Assembly (NCBI GenBank): GCA_964560425.1
Contig: CAZLLE010000005.1
Span: forward strand, 1-48,605
From: CAZLLE01 sp964560425
GTDB taxonomy: Bacteria > Campylobacterota > Campylobacteria > Campylobacterales > QNZT01
DNA length: 48,605 nucleotides
Direction of reading: 5' to 3'
Position 1 is the stretch's first letter; each line of letters starts with the position of its first letter. Under the pieces are notes generated by a model. That model was not told where the DNA came from and made no database searches. It worked only from the letters and a program-made list of their open reading frames with translations. This document shows positions 44,114-48,605 of this stretch, piece after piece. The translations under genes were made by a program, and so were the position numbers.

Positions 44114-44667
44114 AGTGAACCTTGCATATCAACTTCACTAAACATAACAGCATCAATACTCTTATCAAAAAGGGAAATAAGCTGAATTAATTTAGTATCT
44201 AATTGGGGATCTTTAGAATTCATATAAAAACTATTTTGTAACTTTTCATCAAAAATCCACATAAGACTATCATGCTTATTTTTTGCAATTTTAGCTCTAG
44301 GATCACTACCTTTGCCAATATAAAAATAGCTATATCCTTGAGGAAAAAGCAGACCAAGCATATCATCAAGTATCGCTAGTTGATCTTGATCTTTGATACT
44401 CTCAACATGAGGGAAAATAGAATCCAATGTAATAATAGGGAGTATTGGTCTATCAAAATCAGCTTTATTTAGACGACTAAGTATATATTTGGCAAACCAC
44501 TCCCTCTCTCTATCTGTAACTATCAAAAAAGTTTGAGCATTGATAAGCCTATCTACAGATGATGCCACAAGAGGCACCCAATGAAATCTTCTCTCTTCCA
44601 TCCACCCCAAAGAAGAGCCACCCTCACGAATAAGATCAAGTGTCCAGGAAGAGAAATCTTGCATCAT
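44110..44667 (-). CDS. hobA: DnaA-binding initiation factor HobA
   Basis: A 185-residue HobA homologue. It begins MMQDFSSWTLDLIREGG and has SLGWMEERRFHWVPLVASSVDRLINAQTF and DREREWFAKYILSRLN, with the SIS-like fold of the Helicobacter protein. HobA forms a tetramer that binds DnaA and helps assemble it at oriC; it is restricted to Campylobacterota, functionally like DiaA. The start forms an ATGA overlap with the lysC stop. Confidence 0.92.
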   Translation of the reverse strand: MMQDFSSWTLDLIREGGSSLGWMEERRFHWVPLVASSVDRLINAQTFLIVTDREREWFAKYILSRLNKADFDRPILPIITLDSIFPHVESIKDQDQLAILDDMLGLLFPQGYSYFYIGKGSDPRAKIAKNKHDSLMWIFDEKLQNSFYMNSKDPQLDTKLIQLISLFDKSIDAVMFSEVDMQGSL

Positions 44668-45866
44668 TTATCCAATTCATAAGCACTATGTAATGCTCGT
44701 ACAGCCAATTCACTATATTTATCTTTTACTATCATAGAGATTTTTATCTCACTTGTGCTAATCATCTCAAGGTTGATATTTTCATCTGCCAATGTCTTAA
44801 ATGCACAACTAGCAACTCCACTATGAGATTTCATACCTACTCCAACAATAGAGACTTTTGCCACATGTGAATCAAACTCCAAATTTTCAGAAGCATTCAA
44901 ATCTAACATAATCTGTTTTGTACTCTCCAACTCATTTTCTGGTACAGTAAAACCTAAATTTGTAGAACCATCTTCACCTACATTTTGAATAATCATGTCA
45001 ACATTGATGTTGTTCTCTGCTAAAGTTGTAAAAATTTTAGCTGCAATTCCGGGCTTGTCACTCACTCCACGAAGTGTAATTCTTGCTTGATTTTTATCTA
45101 CAGCTATACCACTGACAATCGGTTTTTCCATAATATTCTCTTCCTTTGTTATTAGCGTTCCCTCATTATCATTGAAGCTACTTCTTGTTACTAGATTTAC
45201 ATTAAGTTTTTTGGCCAACTCTACTGATCTATTTTGCAAAACCTTAGCACCTAAAGATGCAAACTCCAACATCTCATCATAAGAGATTTTCTCAATCTTC
45301 TTAGCATTAGACTCTATACGAGGATCAGTAGTATATACACCATCCACATCTGTATAAATTTCACAAAGATCCGCACCCAAAGCTCCAGCAATCGCAACAG
45401 CACTCAAATCACTTCCCCCACGACCAAGTGTAGATACACAACCATCTTCTGTAATACCTTGAAAACCAGCAACAATAATAATTTTGCCAATCTCCAACTC
45501 ATGCTTGATCAAATCACTCTCAATATGCTCTATTCTAGCCATAGTATGAACGCCATCAGTATATATTCCTGCTTGTCTACCAGTAAGAGCAATAGAGGGA
45601 TATCCCATCTCATTTAGAGCAATCGCCAACAAAGAGCTAGTAACTCTCTCTCCTGAACTAAGCAACATATCCATCTCTCTTTTGGAGGGAGAATCACTAA
45701 AAAATGAGGCATATTCAACTAGTTTATTTGTCTCACCACTCATAGCAGAGACAACAACAATAAGATCATTTCCAGCCTCTTTAGATCGCACTACCCTATT
45801 GGCAACATTTTTAATCCGCTCCAAAGTACCTACACTAGTTCCACCATACTTTTGTACAATTACCAT
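44664..45866 (-). CDS. lysC: Aspartate kinase
   Basis: A 400-residue enzyme that makes aspartyl phosphate for lysine, threonine, methionine and diaminopimelate. VQKYGGTSVGTLERIKNVA opens the kinase domain, with TLGRGGSDLSAVAIA and EIYTDVDGVYTTDPR; two ACT domains follow (RGVSDKPGIAAKIF and VGVGMKSHSGVASCAF), which suggest lysine/threonine feedback. Twenty-four bases after rppH. Confidence 0.97.
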   Translation of the reverse strand: MVIVQKYGGTSVGTLERIKNVANRVVRSKEAGNDLIVVVSAMSGETNKLVEYASFFSDSPSKREMDMLLSSGERVTSSLLAIALNEMGYPSIALTGRQAGIYTDGVHTMARIEHIESDLIKHELEIGKIIIVAGFQGITEDGCVSTLGRGGSDLSAVAIAGALGADLCEIYTDVDGVYTTDPRIESNAKKIEKISYDEMLEFASLGAKVLQNRSVELAKKLNVNLVTRSSFNDNEGTLITKEENIMEKPIVSGIAVDKNQARITLRGVSDKPGIAAKIFTTLAENNINVDMIIQNVGEDGSTNLGFTVPENELESTKQIMLDLNASENLEFDSHVAKVSIVGVGMKSHSGVASCAFKTLADENINLEMISTSEIKISMIVKDKYSELAVRALHSAYELDK

Positions 45867-45890
45867 TAAATTTTTCCCACTCCCTATCTT

Positions 45891-46364
45891 CTATAAATAT
45901 CCACTTTTTTTAAAATATGTTAATACCTGTTTATAAATTGGTCTCTTCACTCGTGAAATTATATTAAAAGAGTTCCTATAATCTATAAACTTATACTCCA
46001 TAAATTCAGGAATCTTTGTATTTAAATTAATCTTTGCATAAGGCTTTAATTTTACCAAAAAATACTTCTGCTTCTGACCATCAAAAGGATATATTTTTGC
46101 TGCAGATTTATTAAAAAAATCGTAACTAATCCAATCAGGATGCTCCGCAACAATCTCTATTTCATCTGTCCCAATCTCTTCCAAAAGTTCCCGATAAAGA
46201 GCATCTTTTGGACTTTCATGAGGATCAATACCCCCTTGAGGAAACTGCCAAGCATCTTCCGCAATATCATTCCTATTTGCAACCAAAATTTCACATAAAA
46301 AAGGATACTTAGAGGATAAGACAATAGCCGCTACATTTGGCCTATATCTCTTCTCTTTTATCAT
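45891..46364 (-). CDS. rppH: RNA pyrophosphohydrolase (Nudix)
   Basis: A 157-residue Nudix hydrolase with a full Nudix box: GGIDPHESPKDALYRELLEEIG. It begins KRYRPNVAAIVLSSKYP and has the WQFPQGG lead-in seen in RppH/NudA, which removes pyrophosphate from mRNA 5' ends. The Helicobacter homologue also hydrolyses diadenosine tetraphosphate. First gene of the lysC-hobA operon. The Shine-Dalgarno AAGGA is 11 bases before the ATG, a long spacing. Confidence 0.95.
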   Translation of the reverse strand: MIKEKRYRPNVAAIVLSSKYPFLCEILVANRNDIAEDAWQFPQGGIDPHESPKDALYRELLEEIGTDEIEIVAEHPDWISYDFFNKSAAKIYPFDGQKQKYFLVKLKPYAKINLNTKIPEFMEYKFIDYRNSFNIISRVKRPIYKQVLTYFKKSGYL

Positions 46365-46391
46365 TTTATTTATTAATCCTTATATATTTGA

Positions 46392-46397
46392 TATAAT
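46392..46397 (+). promoter_or_regulatory. TATAAT -10 box before hemW
   Basis: TTGATATAATATC in the 60-base gap between divergent rppH and hemW, about 28 bases before the hemW TTG. The ribosome-binding site TAAAGG lies at 46411-46416. Confidence 0.6.
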
Positions 46398-46424
46398 ATC
46401 GAAAAAATAATAAAGGTAAAAATT

Positions 46425-47483
46425 TTGCTCCTTTATCTCCATATTCCCTTCTGCGATAGCAAATGTCACTATTGTGCATTTAACTCCTATGTAGACCTTC
46501 ACCACCTCAAAAAAGCATACATGAATGAAGCAATATTAAAACAGGTATCAAATGAACTAGATAGATACAAAGTCCAAAACCAAAACATAGAAACACTATT
46601 CATAGGAGGAGGAACCCCATCATGCATAAAAGCATCAGATTATCTACCATTTTTCAATAAAATAAAACCATTTATGAAAAAAGATAGCGAAATCACAATA
46701 GAAGCAAACCCAAATAGTGCATCACTAAAATGGCTAAAAGAGATAAAAGATTTAGGAGTAAATAGAGTTAGTTTCGGAGTACAAAGCTTTGATGATAAAA
46801 AACTAAAACTACTAGGCAGAAACCACACCCCAACCATGGCAATAGAAGCAGTCAAAAATGCCCAAAAAGTAGGATTCCAAAACATATCCCTAGACCTAAT
46901 ATACGGCACACATATAGACAACAAAGAGCTACTAACCAAAGATTTAGATACCGCATTTTCTTTACCTATAAACCACATCAGCACCTACTCTCTAACGATA
47001 GAGGAGAACACCCCATTTCAAAAAACTCCACAAGTAAGCAAAGATGACGAAAACATAGCCCAATGGATAATAGACCAAATCCAAAAACGAGGATTAAATC
47101 AATACGAAATCTCAAATTTCGGCTCCTACCAATCCAAACACAACCAAGGATACTGGCAACACAAAGATTACATAGGTATAGGATCAGGAGCAGTAGGATT
47201 TTTGAAAGATAGAAGATTTTATACCCAAAATGATGTAAACAAATATATAAAAAATCCACTAAAAATAGAAGAAGAACTACTATCAAAAGATAATATAAAA
47301 AGTGAAAAAATACTATTAGGACTAAGATCAAACATAGGTTTTGAAAGTAGCCTACTTACAAAACAAGAGATCCAAAAAGCAAAAATACTAATCGACGAAG
47401 ATAAAATTTATCATAAAAATAGTAAATTTTTCAATAACAATTTTCTACTCAGTGATGAAATAGCCCTATTTTTGCTCACATAA
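46425..47483 (+). CDS. hemW: HemW-like radical SAM haem chaperone
   Basis: A 352-residue radical SAM protein with the cluster motif CDSKCHYC near the N-terminus after LLYLHIPF, then FIGGGTPS, ITIEANPNS, VNRVSFGVQSFDD and GLRSNIGF near the end. HemW binds haem and passes it to partner proteins; it is often annotated as oxygen-independent coproporphyrinogen oxidase, but those enzymes (HemN) are longer with other residues. The start is TTG. The coding strand is poor in G and rich in A and C compared with neighbouring genes. Confidence 0.88.
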   Translation: MLLYLHIPFCDSKCHYCAFNSYVDLHHLKKAYMNEAILKQVSNELDRYKVQNQNIETLFIGGGTPSCIKASDYLPFFNKIKPFMKKDSEITIEANPNSASLKWLKEIKDLGVNRVSFGVQSFDDKKLKLLGRNHTPTMAIEAVKNAQKVGFQNISLDLIYGTHIDNKELLTKDLDTAFSLPINHISTYSLTIEENTPFQKTPQVSKDDENIAQWIIDQIQKRGLNQYEISNFGSYQSKHNQGYWQHKDYIGIGSGAVGFLKDRRFYTQNDVNKYIKNPLKIEEELLSKDNIKSEKILLGLRSNIGFESSLLTKQEIQKAKILIDEDKIYHKNSKFFNNNFLLSDEIALFLLT

Positions 47484-47498
47484 ATAATATTGGGAGAA

Positions 47499-47657
47499 AT
47501 GGATTTAAATTTTCGTGATATAATAGATCAAAAAAAAGGTTATTCATGCATAGTATAACAATCAATTGTTATTATTCCTAAAATTACAGCTATAGATAAT
47601 TCACTAATTTCAAATACAAATATAATTGCTTCATTGAAAGATAAAAGTTTTAAATGA
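47499..47657 (+). pseudogene. Possible gene remnant between hemW and RAYT
   Basis: Two fragments look coding-like but are broken. A short frame from the ATG at 47499 (GGGAGAA upstream) reads MDLNFRDIIDQKK and then stops at 47552, just after a run of seven A. A second stretch without a start, about 47566-47657, reads IPKITAIDNSLISNTNIIASLKDKSFK before a TGA. They might be pieces of one decayed gene next to the mobile module. No family is recognised, and it may be only AT-rich spacer. Confidence 0.25.
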
Positions 47658-47708
47658 AATATGTAAAAATTTGACTGTTAAAATTTGCAAATAATAAATT
47701 TTCTTATC

Positions 47709-47757
47709 GGAAGTGTGACTTCAGTCTCACCAAAACTCATAGTGAGACTAAAGTCAC
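47709..47757. repeat. REP-like inverted pair downstream of the RAYT gene
   Basis: GGAAGTGTGACTTCAGTCTCAC (47709-47730) and, after an 11-base loop, GTGAGACTAAAGTCAC (47742-47757) are complementary over 15 of 16 bases. The copy at 48347-48368 on the far side of the RAYT matches the left arm over 21 of 22 bases in inverted direction. Each unit can fold on itself as GACT/AGTC with an AA or TT loop. This is the BIME-like form expected for a REP element; it touches the RAYT stop codon. Confidence 0.75.
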
Positions 47758-47759
47758 CA

Positions 47760-48275
47760 TCAATCATATACCCCATAAAACCTCTCCTTTGCATCTTTCA
47801 AACCCACTTTTATCGCATTATTTTTAATATAACTATACACTATTTCAAAATGTTGATCATCTCTAATCAGCTTATCATAATACTCATTTGCCCAAAAGCT
47901 ACCTTTTTTATTTAAGAATCTATTTATTTTATAAGACGACCCACCCTTTAAAAGTTTCATACTCTCACTAATCTCAATGATCTCTTCAAATAATATATGA
48001 ACATGATTTGGCATAATAGAGAAGGATACTAGATTGAAAAACTCTCTATCTTTTAAAAAAATATACTCTCTCAACACCTCAAGAACCTCATCATAAAGAT
48101 ATGCACCTTTTGTTGAGCTATCCAAATAGTTATCTATTTTTTGCTGTTTGATCCTATTATCATCAAAACTATTTTGTAATCTATTGAGATACTCATCAAC
48201 ACTATCTTTTGTCCGAAAAGTTACAAACTGATAGTGTCCTTTAAGACTAATATGTGGGAGATTACTATGTTTCAT
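47760..48275 (-). CDS. REP-associated tyrosine transposase (RAYT), Y1/IS200-like
   Basis: A ~171-residue Y1 single-strand transposase from the ATG at 48275 (AAGGGA upstream; another ATG at 48281 overlaps that box). Motifs: GHYQFVTFRTKD, the HUH-type IMPNHVHILFE, FWANEYYDKLIRDDQHFE and the YSYIKNNAIKVGL stretch with the candidate catalytic tyrosine. RAYT proteins bind and cleave REP palindromes and are domesticated, single-copy relatives of IS200/IS605 transposases. REP-like pairs flank the gene on both sides. Confidence 0.88.
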   Translation of the reverse strand: MKHSNLPHISLKGHYQFVTFRTKDSVDEYLNRLQNSFDDNRIKQQKIDNYLDSSTKGAYLYDEVLEVLREYIFLKDREFFNLVSFSIMPNHVHILFEEIIEISESMKLLKGGSSYKINRFLNKKGSFWANEYYDKLIRDDQHFEIVYSYIKNNAIKVGLKDAKERFYGVYD

Positions 48276-48300
48276 TAGCATCCCTTTTTTGTACTTATCT

Positions 48301-48368
48301 GAAGTGGTGCTTTAGCTCCACCCTATTAAATATAAATTGCCTCTTTGTGAGACTAAAGTCACACTTCC
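48301..48368. repeat. REP-like inverted pair upstream of the RAYT gene
   Basis: Two palindromes stand head-on: GAAGTGGTGCTTTAGCTCCACC (48301-48322) and GTGAGACTAAAGTCACACTTCC (48347-48368). The second is nearly identical, inverted, to 47709-47730. The first keeps the frame GAAGTG...CTTTAG...CAC, with changed stem bases that still pair (GTGG/CCAC and GC/GC), as if the hairpin rather than the sequence were conserved. The element lies between the RAYT start and the SUMF1-family stop. Confidence 0.7.
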
Positions 48369-48394
48369 TATCTTTAAAACTAAGAATCACCCAA

Positions 48395-48605
48395 TCAAGA
48401 AGATAAAGTTCTGAGGAGACGAAACCCAAAATTAATAAGACAAATAGAAGGATTGATCCTATCCCTGTAGGAGCAAGTGAGATTAGCAATGCTGTCCCAC
48501 AAACCACCCCGAAGAACTTTTGTATCTTTGTCATCATCATACCAATCTTCACACAACTCCCAAACATTACCATGTATATCACACAGACCCCATGGATTTG
48601 GCTCT
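48395..48605 (-). CDS. Formylglycine-generating enzyme (SUMF1) family protein, C-terminal part
   Basis: The last 70 codons of a gene whose start lies beyond the window. The minus strand reads EPNPWGLCDIHGNVWELCEDW, then KVLRGGLWDS, YRDRINPSI and INFGFRLLRTLSS before TGA at 48395-48397. GL.D..GNVWE..EDW, RGG.W and GFR are the hallmark motifs of the FGE-sulfatase/SUMF1 domain. The catalytic cysteines of true sulfatase-activating enzymes are not visible in this part, and many bacterial members have other roles. The RAYT module lies just downstream. Confidence 0.88.
   Translation of the reverse strand, partial: EPNPWGLCDIHGNVWELCEDWYDDDKDTKVLRGGLWDSIANLTCSYRDRINPSICLINFGFRLLRTLSS

Noticed and set aside
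47709..48368. CRISPR-like array
   Set aside because: The four repeat units are inverted and of unequal spacing around a transposase, not direct repeats with regular spacers.
48295..48582. 95-codon hydrophobic frame on the minus strand
   Set aside because: It overlaps, in another frame, the clear SUMF1 C-terminus and then runs through REP-like palindromes; no supporting ribosome-binding site.

Overview
The window is an AT-rich chromosomal segment from a free-living member of the Campylobacterota (formerly Epsilonproteobacteria), most like the Sulfurovum/Sulfurimonas part of the phylum, though the genus cannot be fixed from sequence alone. The placement rests on: a hobA gene, specific to this phylum; the block rppH-lysC-hobA-holB-folP, in the same order as in Helicobacter pylori; a dapC-like aminotransferase next to murC, also as in Helicobacter; a short 452-residue GatA; and a CetB-like PAS protein.

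Layout. 1-443: minus-strand tRNA operon (Lys, Glu, Val and a cut-off fourth tRNA) with a consensus sigma-70 promoter. 0.5-12.5 kb: mostly housekeeping genes (cinA, a lytic transglycosylase, ileS, gatA, guaB), mixed with a 38-residue membrane protein coupled to ileS, an energy-taxis type PAS protein, an AI-2E-type permease, a ferredoxin-thioredoxin reductase/rhodanese fusion, a small cytochrome c, and a two-gene subtilase unit in which a prodomain-like protein is encoded apart from its lipoprotein protease. 12.5-25.8 kb: the most unusual region, eight minus-strand genes that may be one transcript: DUF4139 protein, AMMECR1 and Memo homologues, a CotH-kinase/lamin-tail lipoprotein, two paralogous secreted DUF11-like proteins with EF-hand-like loops, a single-domain DUF11 protein, and a 1458-residue outer-membrane protein with DUF11 and carboxypeptidase-regulatory-like domains before a beta-rich C-terminus. 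It looks like a cell-surface assembly or modification system and is the best candidate for something undescribed. 26-29.8 kb: TonB-dependent receptor, YfiR and a HAMP-GGDEF diguanylate cyclase, packed as an operon that would tie an outer-membrane receptor to c-di-GMP. 29.8-46.4 kb: cell wall and division genes (dapC-like, murC, rsmH, an ftsL-like gene, ftsA, ftsZ), NosL-like and SafE-like genes probably for copper or oxidase assembly, a class II aldolase homologue without its metal ligands, a PpiD/SurA-like chaperone, and the rppH-lysC-hobA-holB-folP-aguB operon. 46.4-48.6 kb: hemW, then a small mobile module: a REP-associated tyrosine transposase (RAYT) flanked on both sides by inverted pairs of REP-like palindromes, sitting just downstream of a formylglycine-generating-enzyme (SUMF1) family gene that runs off the window.

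Most genes are packed with gaps under 30 bases or with overlaps, so operons can be read with fair confidence. Several starts were moved to a second ATG/TTG because the Shine-Dalgarno sequence overlaps the first candidate codon. No rRNA, CRISPR array, prophage or integron was seen.
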